Positions 54,294 to 63,292 of a stretch of 64,000 bases of DNA are shown in pieces. The first letter of the stretch is position 1, and each line of letters starts with the position of its first letter. Location: assembly GCA_002364735.1 (NCBI GenBank), contig DEZB01000033.1:62001-126000 (forward strand), in the 5' to 3' direction. This stretch comes from Bacteroidales bacterium UBA3143. GTDB lineage: Bacteria; Bacteroidota; Bacteroidia; Bacteroidales; Dysgonomonadaceae. Made by a program: the position numbers and the translations under genes. The notes beneath the pieces are model-generated. The model saw only the letters and a program-made list of their open reading frames with translations. It searched no databases and had not been told where the DNA came from.

Positions 54294-54601
54294 TTTCGAA
54301 AGGGTTTTAATGTTGATCACTTTAATTCATTAAGCACACAAAATTATAAGTTAGTGACTTCTGAAATCCTTAACCTTACTTTCTTGTCGCAAATATGTTT
54401 ACAAAAAAATCTTACACAATAAACAAAGCTACATATTTTATAGGACAATCTTTTCACAGATAGATTTTTAAATTACGTGATCGAAAAAACTCAGCTCATA
54501 TATACAGTCATATTAAGCAACCCATCAATGTTGATCCATGATTTTTAATCCTCATCTTAAACAACCTATTTAGTGTCTGCCAGAAAACTGCTGCTTTTTG
54601 A

Positions 54602-54674
54602 GTCTTTGATAAGAAAACGTCAAAGACAAAGCCTGTTCCGCTTGCACGGAAGCTTTCGTCTCGCCGTAGCGGAA
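54602..54674. other. Structured non-coding segment with competing stems
   Basis: GTCTTTGA (54602-54609) pairs with TCAAAGAC (54620-54627). Next, TTCCG (54636-54640) can pair either with CGGAA (54647-54651) or, as TTCCGCT, with AGCGGAA (54668-54674). The stretch is clearly richer in G and C than its surroundings. It lies in the 54294-54880 gap between two divergent genes. No coding frame is visible. It may be a remnant of a mobile element end or a small structured RNA. Confidence 0.4.
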
Positions 54675-54880
54675 TGAAATTAAGGAGTTTACTTTAGTAA
54701 ATGACTGTTTCAAAAACGAGAGTAACGAAGTATTTGGCGTTTTATTACTAAGACTATTTATACATCTTCAATCCAAAACACTTCCTCATTTAACTAAAAA
54801 CTATTACCTTAGCCTTTTCATTAAAAAACAATCCATATTAAGTCAAAGCTTACGAAAAAACCAATCAACAAACTACCCTC

Positions 54881-57328
54881 ATGCTCGACTACTACCAATT
54901 AGCACACGGCTTTGCCAACAACACCAATCAAATTACATTTATTACTGGCAAAGCAGGTACTGGAAAAACAACGTTTTTGAGAAAACTAAAAGCTGAATCA
55001 TTTAAACAAATAGCTGTAGTAGCCCCAACTGGTATTGCAGCAATAAATGCTGGAGGAACAACCATTCACTCTTTCTTTCAATTGCCTTTTTCACCATTTA
55101 CTCCCACCCCTATAGGAAAGAAGGAGTTAATTAGTAAGATGAAAATGCAAGGCAGGAGACAGCAGATATTGCGCGAATTGGAACTATTGGTTATAGACGA
55201 AATAAGTATGGTCCGTGCCGATGTATTGGATGCGATAGACACTGTTTTGAGACATTACAGACACAGAGACTGGCAACCATTTGGTGGAGTGCAAGTTGTA
55301 TTTATTGGAGATATGTTTCAACTATCGCCCGTGGCCAAGCGTGAAGAGTTGCACATTTTATTGAGCCATTATAAAGGAATCCATTTCTTTGATAGCCACG
55401 TGATGCAAGAAGTGCCCATGATTTATATTGAGTTGGATAAAGTGTTTCGCCAAAAGAATGCTGACTTCATTCATATACTGGATGAGGTGCGCTTGAATAA
55501 ACTTTCACCAGAAAGTTTGGCTAAATTGGAAACAACTTACAACCCAGACTTTGTTCCTAAAGAAGATGATGCTTACATAACCCTTACAACGCATAACTAT
55601 AAAGCAGATTTGATAAACAGTGCCGAAATGAAAAAGATCGAAGGCAAATCAAAATGGTTTACTGCAGAAATAAAAGGATCGTTTCCTACAAACAACTTCC
55701 AAGTAGATACAGACTTGGAGCTGAAAAAAGGAGCTAAAGTGATGTTTGTGAAAAACGATACTGAAACTCCCCGAAGGTTTTACAATGGCAAAATAGGGGA
55801 GGTTACGTTTATTGATGATGATTATGTAATGGTTACATGCCCTGGTGAAGAGAACGCCATATATGTAGAGGCTGTGACTTGGGAAAACATGACTTATACG
55901 GTGAATAAGGAAACCACAAAGCTGGAGGAAAAGATAACTGGTAGTTTCACTCAAATTCCCTTGCGCCATGCTTGGGCTATTACCATTCATAAAAGTCAAG
56001 GCCTTACGTTTGACAAAGCTATTATTGATGCAGGCGATGCTTTTGCTCCAGGACAAGTGTATGTAGCACTTAGTCGCTGTCGTACTTTGGAGGGAATTGT
56101 ACTTAAAAGCAAAATTAACGCCAATAGCATTCGCAATGAAGCTAACATTCTGGAATTCTCCAGTCGAAGAAACGAAGCAGATGAACTCATAGAGAAACTC
56201 GAAAACTCTCAAGTGGAATATCGCAAGCAATTATTGATAGAGTTATTTGAATTTAATCAAATACAAAAGCTCTTTAACTTCTTGAGGAGTGATGTAAACA
56301 AAGCAGGTTCTTCATTTAATGATGAAGCAACTTCTTTTCTAAACACCTTAATAAACAGGATTAAAGAAATAAAGGAAGTAGCCGATAAATTTATTGTGCA
56401 ACTCACTCAAATATTCAATAACAAACCAGTTGATAATACCATCTTACAAGCAAGATTAAGTGCATCTTCCAACTATTTTGAAGAAAAATTAGAGGATCTA
56501 CTGGATGAAATTTCCGATTCGCCTGCTTATACGGATGATAAAGCCTTTGCAAAATCCTATAACGAAGACTTGCTAAATATATACACTCAAGTTGCACAAA
56601 AGAAGGAGCTTATATCCAATTTGAAACAAGAGTTTACTATTGACAACTACTTCAAGTGGAGAAACAATCTTGTTATTAAACTTCCGAACTTGCAAACTCA
56701 TGGTGGTAGTAAAAAAGAATCTACCGTTTCAATCAATCCCGATTTGATGCAACGTCTCACCGAAATAAGAAATGAACTGGCAGAAGAAAACAATGTACCA
56801 GTTTATATCATTGCACGTACCAAGTCGCTACAACAATTGGCTGACTACTTACCACAAACCCCCAAAGAGTTTTTACTCATTTACGGTTTTGGAAAAGTGC
56901 GTGTTGAGAAATACGGAAGTTTCTTTCTGGATGAAATTAGAAAGTATTGCGCTGAAAAAAATCTATCGTCACGCATGAATGAAATAGATGCTACATCTAC
57001 AAAAGAAACAAAACCAAAACAGATAAAAGGTGCTACACAGATGGAAAGCCTGTTACTATATACCCAAGGAAAGAGTATTGAAGAGATTACTCAGATCAGA
57101 AATTTGAAAGAAAGCACGATTGCTGGACATTTGGCTAAATTCTTAGAAACGGGTGAAACAAATATTGATGATTTCTTAACTCCATCTAAACGAGAAGAGG
57201 CAAACCAGTTAGTAAAAGAAAAGCCTGATCAATCTACTTACACAACATTGGCTAATGTACTTACAGTAACAGAATACCAGTTTTTCAATGCTTGGCTGCG
57301 TTTACAGCAAAAACAGGAAGCAGAATAG
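54881..57328 (+). CDS. Pif1-like helicase with HRDC and HTH (RecQ C-terminal-like) domains
   Basis: 815-aa ATP-dependent DNA helicase. The SF1 Pif1/RecD2 core spans about 1-430: Walker A GKAGTGKT (23-30), APTGIAAINAGGTTIHSFF (motif Ia), Walker B LLVIDEISM (about 104-112), VFIGDMFQLSPV and the C-terminal RHAWAITIHKSQGLTFDKAIID plus YVALSRCRTLEGIVL. An alpha-helical linker (about 440-610) follows. An HRDC domain (about 620-695, IIARTKSLQQLADYLPQTPKEFLLIYGFGK) and a helix-turn-helix (about 715-780, GKSIEEITQIRNLKESTI) end it. HRDC and this HTH are typical of RecQ, so this is a composite enzyme. Confidence 0.92.
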   Translation: MLDYYQLAHGFANNTNQITFITGKAGTGKTTFLRKLKAESFKQIAVVAPTGIAAINAGGTTIHSFFQLPFSPFTPTPIGKKELISKMKMQGRRQQILRELELLVIDEISMVRADVLDAIDTVLRHYRHRDWQPFGGVQVVFIGDMFQLSPVAKREELHILLSHYKGIHFFDSHVMQEVPMIYIELDKVFRQKNADFIHILDEVRLNKLSPESLAKLETTYNPDFVPKEDDAYITLTTHNYKADLINSAEMKKIEGKSKWFTAEIKGSFPTNNFQVDTDLELKKGAKVMFVKNDTETPRRFYNGKIGEVTFIDDDYVMVTCPGEENAIYVEAVTWENMTYTVNKETTKLEEKITGSFTQIPLRHAWAITIHKSQGLTFDKAIIDAGDAFAPGQVYVALSRCRTLEGIVLKSKINANSIRNEANILEFSSRRNEADELIEKLENSQVEYRKQLLIELFEFNQIQKLFNFLRSDVNKAGSSFNDEATSFLNTLINRIKEIKEVADKFIVQLTQIFNNKPVDNTILQARLSASSNYFEEKLEDLLDEISDSPAYTDDKAFAKSYNEDLLNIYTQVAQKKELISNLKQEFTIDNYFKWRNNLVIKLPNLQTHGGSKKESTVSINPDLMQRLTEIRNELAEENNVPVYIIARTKSLQQLADYLPQTPKEFLLIYGFGKVRVEKYGSFFLDEIRKYCAEKNLSSRMNEIDATSTKETKPKQIKGATQMESLLLYTQGKSIEEITQIRNLKESTIAGHLAKFLETGETNIDDFLTPSKREEANQLVKEKPDQSTYTTLANVLTVTEYQFFNAWLRLQQKQEAE

Positions 57329-57364
57329 CTTCAAAGTTAAATCGAAGACTCAGCAATATAAAAC

Positions 57365-57392
57365 AAAAAAATGCGGACTTTCCCGCATTTTA
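57365..57392. terminator. Bidirectional terminator between the Pif1 gene and the SRPBCC gene
   Basis: AAAATGCGG (57368-57376) pairs with CCGCATTTT (57383-57391), with A and T runs on both sides, between two convergent stop codons. Confidence 0.8.
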
Positions 57393-57434
57393 TACATTCT
57401 CCTTTTTTAAAGGATTATACGCTTATAGATAGCC

Positions 57435-57854
57435 CTACAATTGATCAAACGGAAGCGAAGCAATCACTTCAGATATTTTATCAACTCCTTCTTTCATTGG
57501 TTTGTTCACCATAGGTTTGATGAAAGGATTGAGATCTGCACGTACAGTTATTTTCATGCGTGTATCGTCTTCGGCTTTTGAAACTAATTGCACCCACACA
57601 TTTATTTCAAAAGGAAGTTGTTCCGATTTAAACTTGATTGTTTTGTGTGGCTCTCTATCTATTACTACAAAGGTTACTTGTCCAACTGGTGCTACAGAAA
57701 ACGAACAACTATCTTGGTCACAAGTAAAATCGGTGATTTTATCTGCAGGAAGTTTGTCTTTCATGCGTTCCAATTTACTCATATCGGAAAGCACATCAAA
57801 CACCATTTTATCAGGATAAGGAATCTTCTTTATATCGCTTACAAATTCTGTCAT
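57435..57854 (-). CDS. SRPBCC (START-like) family protein
   Basis: 139-aa cytosolic protein. Pattern of an N-terminal helix after TEFVSDIKKIPYPDKMVFDVLSDMSKLERMKDKLP, a curved beta sheet (CSFSVAPVGQVTFVVIDREPHKTIKFKSEQLPFEINVWVQL) and a long C-terminal helix (PMKEGVDKISEVIASLP) is that of the SRPBCC fold, which binds hydrophobic ligands. The gene lies 17 bases downstream of pyrE, a neighbourhood found in other Bacteroidales. Ligand unknown. Confidence 0.8.
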   Translation of the reverse strand: MTEFVSDIKKIPYPDKMVFDVLSDMSKLERMKDKLPADKITDFTCDQDSCSFSVAPVGQVTFVVIDREPHKTIKFKSEQLPFEINVWVQLVSKAEDDTRMKITVRADLNPFIKPMVNKPMKEGVDKISEVIASLPFDQL

Positions 57855-57871
57855 TAGGTCATTTAAGTTAG

Positions 57872-58516
57872 TTAGTCTTTTTTGTTTCTACCCCAAGTGT
57901 CAGGGTTCTTTCTCCAGTCTTGTAGTGTTTGCAATTCAGACTCATCTATATATTCTGTATGAAGTGCTTCCTTCAATATTGCATCGTAATTACTCAAACT
58001 TGTGAGTTCTACTTTAGCATCGCTCATGTTTTTAGTCGCAATTGGGAAACCATAAGTAAAAATAGAAAGCATTCCAATTACTTCTGCACCATTTTTTCGA
58101 ATAGCCTCAACTGCTTTTAAACTGCTTTGACCAGTTGAAACTAAATCTTCAATTACTACAACTTTTTGTTTTGGCTTCAAGTCTCCTTCTATCAAGTTTT
58201 CGAGACCATGCCCTTTAGGGGTTGCCCTAATATATACAAAAGGAAGACCCAACAAATCTGCTACTAAAGCACCTGGAGCAATTGCACCAGTAGCAACACC
58301 CGCAACAGCTTCAACATTGGGATATTTCTCAAGAATGATGCGACTAAATTGTATCTTCAAGAAATTTCTGGTGTCAGGATATGACATTAATTTTCTGTTA
58401 TCGCAATAAATAGGAGATTTCCATCCTGATGCCCATGTAAATGGATTGGAGGGCTGAAGCTTTATGGCTTTGAGTTTTAAAAGTTGCTGTGCTGTAATTT
58501 TTTCTAATGTCTTCAT
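57872..58516 (-). CDS. pyrE: Orotate phosphoribosyltransferase
   Basis: Makes OMP from orotate and PRPP in pyrimidine synthesis. 214 aa. Type I PRTase fold: YCDNRKLMSYPDTRNFL, AVAGVATGAIAPGALVADLLGLPFVYIRATPKGHG (with the flexible hood loop) and the PRPP loop VVVIEDLVSTGQSS. The SRPBCC gene follows on the same strand. No attenuator or PyrR site is recognisable upstream. Confidence 0.96.
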   Translation of the reverse strand: MKTLEKITAQQLLKLKAIKLQPSNPFTWASGWKSPIYCDNRKLMSYPDTRNFLKIQFSRIILEKYPNVEAVAGVATGAIAPGALVADLLGLPFVYIRATPKGHGLENLIEGDLKPKQKVVVIEDLVSTGQSSLKAVEAIRKNGAEVIGMLSIFTYGFPIATKNMSDAKVELTSLSNYDAILKEALHTEYIDESELQTLQDWRKNPDTWGRNKKD

Positions 58517-58625
58517 ATTCTTTTTTGTTATTCTTGAGAAGTCACAAAAATAGTATTTTTAGTGTTACTTTTCTAATTAAAAAAAAGATATTACAGCATT
58601 TTATTTTGTGGAGCTTATAAAATAA

Positions 58626-59321
58626 TCAGAATGCTTCTCCAATAGCAGCTACGCTAATTGTGACATTTGCACATTTGAGTAATGCTCTGGCGCATGCTTC
58701 AATGGTAGATCCAGTGGTTATAACATCGTCTACCAACAAAATATGCTTGTTTTCAAAAGCACTTTTATCTTTCACATCAAAAATACCATCTACATTCTCC
58801 CATCGTTGTGTTTTCGAAAGCTTCGTTTGGGTAGGATTATGCACAATACGGACAAGTTGATCTACTGAAAATGGGATAGAAGTAGAAACAGAAAGACCTT
58901 GAGCAAAAGCCTCAGCTTGATTGTATCCACGCAGAGCTTTCTTTTTAGGATGAAGGGGCACAGGAACTATAACATCTACGGTTTCTATAAAGCTGCTCTG
59001 AGAGAGGTCTTCTCCATAGATTTTGCCAATCAATTCTCCAATAAATGGTTTGTGATTGTACTTAAGCTCATGGATGAGCACTTGTAAAACACCTTTGGTC
59101 GTGAACATAGAGAATGCAGCAACACGCTTAAAAGGAAATCGTCCTGCTAGCAGTATTTCTGATTCGTTGTCTGGAATCATAAAATTATTGGTTCGTGGCA
59201 AGTCGTAAAGGCATTGAATACAAACACCCCTTTCTTTGTGCAACAATTTAGCGTTGCAAACTACACATTTCTCAGTAAAAAAATGATGAAGAGATTCTTC
59301 TATTAACCAACCTGCTGCCAC
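58626..59321 (-). CDS. ComF family phosphoribosyltransferase-like protein
   Basis: 231 aa. N-terminal zinc ribbon CVVCNAKLLHKERGVCIQCL (Cys-x2-Cys and Cys-x2-Cys). Then a PRTase-type domain with PVPLHPKKKALRGYNQAE and the PRPP loop ILLVDDVITTGSTIEAC. ComF proteins aid DNA uptake by handling ssDNA in the cytoplasm; this gene may cooperate with ComEC encoded far upstream at 37076. It ends the recX-comF pair, with one base between them. Confidence 0.9.
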   Translation of the reverse strand: MAAGWLIEESLHHFFTEKCVVCNAKLLHKERGVCIQCLYDLPRTNNFMIPDNESEILLAGRFPFKRVAAFSMFTTKGVLQVLIHELKYNHKPFIGELIGKIYGEDLSQSSFIETVDVIVPVPLHPKKKALRGYNQAEAFAQGLSVSTSIPFSVDQLVRIVHNPTQTKLSKTQRWENVDGIFDVKDKSAFENKHILLVDDVITTGSTIEACARALLKCANVTISVAAIGEAF

Positions 59322-59322
59322 A

Positions 59323-59802
59323 TTATCTCAATTTATCGATGTAAGCCAATATATGGTTCATTTCAAAACCTCTCCCCAAGGCAAAGCGAATCAGCTTGGT
59401 GCGTTTGTCTTGTTCTGTTTTCTCTTTTATTGTTTTCCACTTTGCGCTTAAAACATCTTCTAAGGAGTCATTCAATTGTTCGTCAGTAAAATCTATAAAA
59501 GCTTCGCTTATAATAGCTTGAGGTACTCTCTTTTGACGAAGGCCAAAGTCAATTTTAACCCTACCCCACTTGTTAAATCGCATTTTATCGTATATAAAAC
59601 TACGTGCAAAACGTAGCTCATCAATGTATTTTTCTTTTTTGAGTTGCTCTACTATTCTTTCTATGGACTCAACATCTAACTCATAACGAAAAAGTTTCGT
59701 TTTAATATCAAAAACGCAATACTCTCTCTTTGCACATAATGTAGCCATTTTACTAAATGCTTTCTTTTCCGATATTTTCTTCGGCGTTTCTTCCATCATC
59801 AA
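59323..59802 (-). CDS. recX: Regulatory protein RecX
   Basis: 159 aa. RecX binds RecA filaments and limits recombination. Three tandem three-helix repeats fit the sequence: AFSKMATLCAKREYCVFDIKTKLFRYEL, VEQLKKEKYIDELRFARSFIYDKMRFNKWGRVKIDFGLRQKRVP and the C-terminal KTIKEKTEQDKRTKLIRFALGRGFEMNHILAYI. It lies directly between prmC (12 bases upstream) and comF. The order prmC-recX is common in Bacteroidales. Confidence 0.9.
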   Translation of the reverse strand: MMMEETPKKISEKKAFSKMATLCAKREYCVFDIKTKLFRYELDVESIERIVEQLKKEKYIDELRFARSFIYDKMRFNKWGRVKIDFGLRQKRVPQAIISEAFIDFTDEQLNDSLEDVLSAKWKTIKEKTEQDKRTKLIRFALGRGFEMNHILAYIDKLR

Positions 59803-59814
59803 CCAACTCTATTG

Positions 59815-60657
59815 TTACATTTTTACTGCCCTAATCATACGGCTATTACCCGAGATATCATTTTTCAACTCTATATTTATAAACTCCTTTCTTTGAAGTA
59901 ACTCTGCTATTTCGGATCCATTAGCTTGGTTAATTTCAAAATACAATCGTCCATTTTTATTCAGCATCTTCTTGGCAATATCAACAATCTTAAGATAAAA
60001 AATAAGTGATTCATCGTCTGGCACAAACAAAGCTTCGTGTGGTTCAAAATCAAGCACATTACGCTCCATCATATTTTTCTCAGAAACTGTAATATAAGGA
60101 GGATTGCTAACAATTATATCAAACTTCTTGTTGATGTCAACTGGTTTCAATACATCAACCTTGGTGAATTTTATTGATACATCATTAATAGTAGCATTTT
60201 CATTTGCCACAGCTAAAGCATCATCTGAGATATCCCAAGCATCGACTGTTCCATAATGTAAATGTTTTGCTAATGCAATGGCAATGCAACCACTGCCAGT
60301 ACCAATATCAAGCAAATGTGGATTTATTTGTGAGATTTCCAATAATATCCACTCAACTAACTCTTCGGTCTCTGGTCGTGGTATTAAAACCGAAGAATTG
60401 ACTTTTAAATCTAAACCATAAAACTCGGTCTTACCTAATACATATTGTATTGGCTCATTATTTAAAAGACGTTCTATTATATCAATTATTTTTTGTTTTT
60501 CGGTATTAGATAAATTCTTAAATTTGCAATTAACTATATCCAAAAATGACAAGTTAGCAACGTCTTTCAGAATGAGCGAAGTGACGATTCTGAGCTCACT
60601 CTTTGAGTACTTGTCAAGTAATTGAGCACTAATATATTCAACAGGATTTTCAAACAT
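59815..60657 (-). CDS. prmC: Peptide chain release factor N5-glutamine methyltransferase
   Basis: Methylates the Gln of the GGQ motif in release factors. 280 aa. N-terminal helical domain (EYISAQLLDKYSKSELRIVTSLILK), then LIPRPETEELVEW, motif I LLDIGTGSGCIAIAL, and the substrate Asn/Pro motif IVSNPPYIT (about 180-188). The 280-aa length is normal. It is divergent from ribD, and starts the minus-strand prmC-recX-comF series. Confidence 0.95.
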   Translation of the reverse strand: MFENPVEYISAQLLDKYSKSELRIVTSLILKDVANLSFLDIVNCKFKNLSNTEKQKIIDIIERLLNNEPIQYVLGKTEFYGLDLKVNSSVLIPRPETEELVEWILLEISQINPHLLDIGTGSGCIAIALAKHLHYGTVDAWDISDDALAVANENATINDVSIKFTKVDVLKPVDINKKFDIIVSNPPYITVSEKNMMERNVLDFEPHEALFVPDDESLIFYLKIVDIAKKMLNKNGRLYFEINQANGSEIAELLQRKEFINIELKNDISGNSRMIRAVKM

Positions 60658-60710
60658 TCTGAATCATTAATTAGGATGTAAGTAACAAAGATAAAAAAAA
60701 TGTGGTCTTG

Positions 60711-61769
60711 ATGAGACAAACTGATGAGAAATATATGTGGCGTTGTTTACAATTGGCCAAGAAAGGCGAAGGTGCAACAAAAACCAATCCTATGGTAGGA
60801 TGTGTCATCGTACATAATAATACAATTATTGGAGAGGGATATCATAGAAAGATAGGAGAACCCCATGCTGAAGTAAATGCAATAAACTCAGTAAAAGAGA
60901 AATCTCTTTTAACAAAATCAACCATGTATGTTTCACTTGAACCCTGTTCACATCATGGGCTAACGCCACCATGCGCTGAACTGATAGCATCAAAAAAGAT
61001 TCAACGAGTTGTAGTGGCTGTTACAGATCCAGACACAAGGGTAGCAGGCAGAGGAATAGAGTTTCTAAAAAAAGCCGGAACAGAGGTAACAGTAGGAGTA
61101 TTAGAGAATGAAGCCAAAGAGTTAAACCGCTTTTTCTTTGTAAATAAAGCATACAAACGACCTTACATAATACTGAAATGGGCACAAACAAAAAATGGCT
61201 TTATTGATACCAATAGATTGGATTATACAACACCAGCTCTTAAACTCTCAAATAGCATAACTCAAAGCATTGTGCATAAACTTCGCACTCAAACAATGGG
61301 TATTATGGTAGGAACCAACACTGCCCTAAAAGATAATCCTACACTGACTGCCCGCAAGTGGAGTGGAGACAACCCTGTTCGCATTGTAATAGATAGAACT
61401 GGTAAACTATCGGCAGGCAGCAACCTGCTTGCTGGTGATGTCAAAACACTTGTATTTACAGAAATAGACAATTATCCTGTTTCTAATAATATAATAAGCA
61501 TTTGCATCAACTTCAACGATAGCGTGAACGAACAGATTTTAGATAGATTATTCGATCTAAACATAGGCTCAATACTTATAGAAGGAGGCACCTTTCTAAT
61601 CTCGTCTTTTATAGACAAAAACCTGTGGGATGAGTCATTTATAGAAGTCTCTGACAAAGAGATCGTTTCTGGCATTAGTGCACCACTAATACATGGCGAT
61701 CTGATAAATGCTAAAAAGTATATAGATTCCCTTCATTTTCATATAATGAAAGCAATTAGTCGAAATTAA
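60711..61769 (+). CDS. ribD: Bifunctional riboflavin deaminase/reductase
   Basis: 352 aa from ATG 60711; a GTG at 60702 is in frame but less likely. The N-terminal deaminase domain has the zinc motif GEPHAEVNAI (His and Glu) and EPCSHHGLTPPCAELI (two Cys). The C-terminal reductase domain starts near residue 145 with YKRPYIILKWAQTKNGFI and includes GIMVGTNTALKDNPTLTARKW and IGSILIEGGTFL. It makes the second and third steps of riboflavin synthesis. No FMN riboswitch was recognised upstream. Confidence 0.95.
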   Translation: MRQTDEKYMWRCLQLAKKGEGATKTNPMVGCVIVHNNTIIGEGYHRKIGEPHAEVNAINSVKEKSLLTKSTMYVSLEPCSHHGLTPPCAELIASKKIQRVVVAVTDPDTRVAGRGIEFLKKAGTEVTVGVLENEAKELNRFFFVNKAYKRPYIILKWAQTKNGFIDTNRLDYTTPALKLSNSITQSIVHKLRTQTMGIMVGTNTALKDNPTLTARKWSGDNPVRIVIDRTGKLSAGSNLLAGDVKTLVFTEIDNYPVSNNIISICINFNDSVNEQILDRLFDLNIGSILIEGGTFLISSFIDKNLWDESFIEVSDKEIVSGISAPLIHGDLINAKKYIDSLHFHIMKAISRN

Positions 61770-61812
61770 AATTAAATATTTATTTATGTATGGTATAAGA
61801 GGAAAAACTTCC

Positions 61813-61820
61813 TACTTTTG
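61813..61820 (+). promoter_or_regulatory. DUF6242 gene promoter -7 box
   Basis: TACTTTTG fits TAnnTTTG, 37 bases before ATG 61858. Confidence 0.5.
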
Positions 61821-61857
61821 CAGAGATTAAATAGATTATACAAATTTTTTGAAACAA

Positions 61858-63222
61858 ATGATATCTAACTGGTTCTATTACTGTTTATCGCTTCTGGTAG
61901 CTACTTTTACACTAAGTTCATGTCTAAATTCTGATACAGATGAGATAGATTATACCGTGTCTCGTGATGCTCAAATAACCGCTTTCTCAATGTCGTCTTC
62001 GGAAGATACTTTAAAAGTATTACCCACCGTAAAATTCTCAATTGATCAGGTGTCCTCAGCCCCTTTGGTGTTCAACAAAGACTCACTACCCTATCTCTTT
62101 GATGTATCAACGGTTAATTTAAAGATAGCAACAAAAGGAGCCAGTGGTATAAAGCTATACTTGATAAACCCGGGTCAACCAGATAGCTCTTACATATGGA
62201 ATCAGACTGATTCAGTGATGATTAAAAAACTAAAGAACATTGAGATATTTGCTCAAGATGGTAAAACATCAAAAACATATACCTTTAAACTAAACATTCA
62301 TCAAGTAGATCCAGATACAATATTTTGGCAGAATGTCGCTAATGATTATATCCCACAGCCTTCGGATCAAGTAACTGTCTCAGCCAATAATCAATTTTAC
62401 ACCTATCACAAATCAGGCACTTCGATTAAGCTTTCTACATCGCTGATCGACGAAACTCTTCATTGGACAGACCAACCTCTGTTAAATGGATTACCTCAAA
62501 ACGTAGTATTGAAATCGATACAAAATAATGATATTGAAAACAGTGAGCGTGTTTGGCACAGTTTAGATACAGAAAATAAAGTTTATGAATCATCAAATGG
62601 GATAGACTGGAGTTTAGTTGAAACAACTTATCCAGTACAAGCTATTTTCGGAAAACTTCCATCCTTTACTAAAGATGCAATATTAACTATCATCAAAGAT
62701 GGAGCCTCTCATAAATTTGCTACAACAAAAGACTTTTCGTCATTCGACCTTCATAGCGATGTACCTTCAGGATTCCCCGTTAAAGATTTTACGTCAACAA
62801 TAATAAACAAACCCGATATCTATTCAGCAAAATACTTAATTATTACTGGAGGTATAAACCTTGACAATCGTTCTAACAAGAGCGTATGGTTGTTACAAGA
62901 TATTGACAACAAAGTTACGTTCACATCAAAACAACAAAACTTTAATGTTTTCGGTTCTACTTTATTCAATTATGACAATAAGGTATATTTGCTGACCTCT
63001 GAAGACAATAAGAATGTATTTTACACATCTACAAACTATGGTGTGTTTTGGAATAAAGCAAGCAATAAACAGCAATTACCATCAACTTATATAAATAGAG
63101 ATTATCAGTCTGTGCATGTTGATAAAGAAAATATTGTATGGATACTTGGAGGTGAAAAAAACACTCAAACTCAAATGGTAGAGGTGTGGAAAGGACGAAT
63201 AAACAAATTATTTTTAAAGTAA
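61858..63222 (+). CDS. DUF6242-type lipoprotein with beta-propeller-like region
   Basis: 454 aa from ATG 61858 (TTG 61849 is the longer option). Lipoprotein signal ISNWFYYCLSLLVATFTLSSC with Cys about 21. An N-terminal Ig/cadherin-like DUF (DYTVSRDAQITAFSMSSSEDTL to KTSKTYTFKLNIHQ, about 30-140) follows. The remaining 310 residues show repeating strands like those of propeller folds (NGIDWSLVETTYP, FYTSTNYGVFWNKASN, VWILGGEKNTQTQMVEVWKG). This is typical for DUF6242 proteins in Bacteroidales that precede uppS and bamA. Likely at the outer membrane. Function unknown. Confidence 0.8.
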   Translation: MISNWFYYCLSLLVATFTLSSCLNSDTDEIDYTVSRDAQITAFSMSSSEDTLKVLPTVKFSIDQVSSAPLVFNKDSLPYLFDVSTVNLKIATKGASGIKLYLINPGQPDSSYIWNQTDSVMIKKLKNIEIFAQDGKTSKTYTFKLNIHQVDPDTIFWQNVANDYIPQPSDQVTVSANNQFYTYHKSGTSIKLSTSLIDETLHWTDQPLLNGLPQNVVLKSIQNNDIENSERVWHSLDTENKVYESSNGIDWSLVETTYPVQAIFGKLPSFTKDAILTIIKDGASHKFATTKDFSSFDLHSDVPSGFPVKDFTSTIINKPDIYSAKYLIITGGINLDNRSNKSVWLLQDIDNKVTFTSKQQNFNVFGSTLFNYDNKVYLLTSEDNKNVFYTSTNYGVFWNKASNKQQLPSTYINRDYQSVHVDKENIVWILGGEKNTQTQMVEVWKGRINKLFLK

Positions 63223-63292
63223 TTTGGCTCTATAACACATTAAAATAAAAGTGAGTATTGAATTTAAACAAGACAAGCAGCAATAATATAGA

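Noticed and set aside
55649..56230. 193-aa minus-strand open frame inside the Pif1 gene
   Set aside because: It is the complement of conserved helicase motifs; the composition is not protein-like and no family matches.
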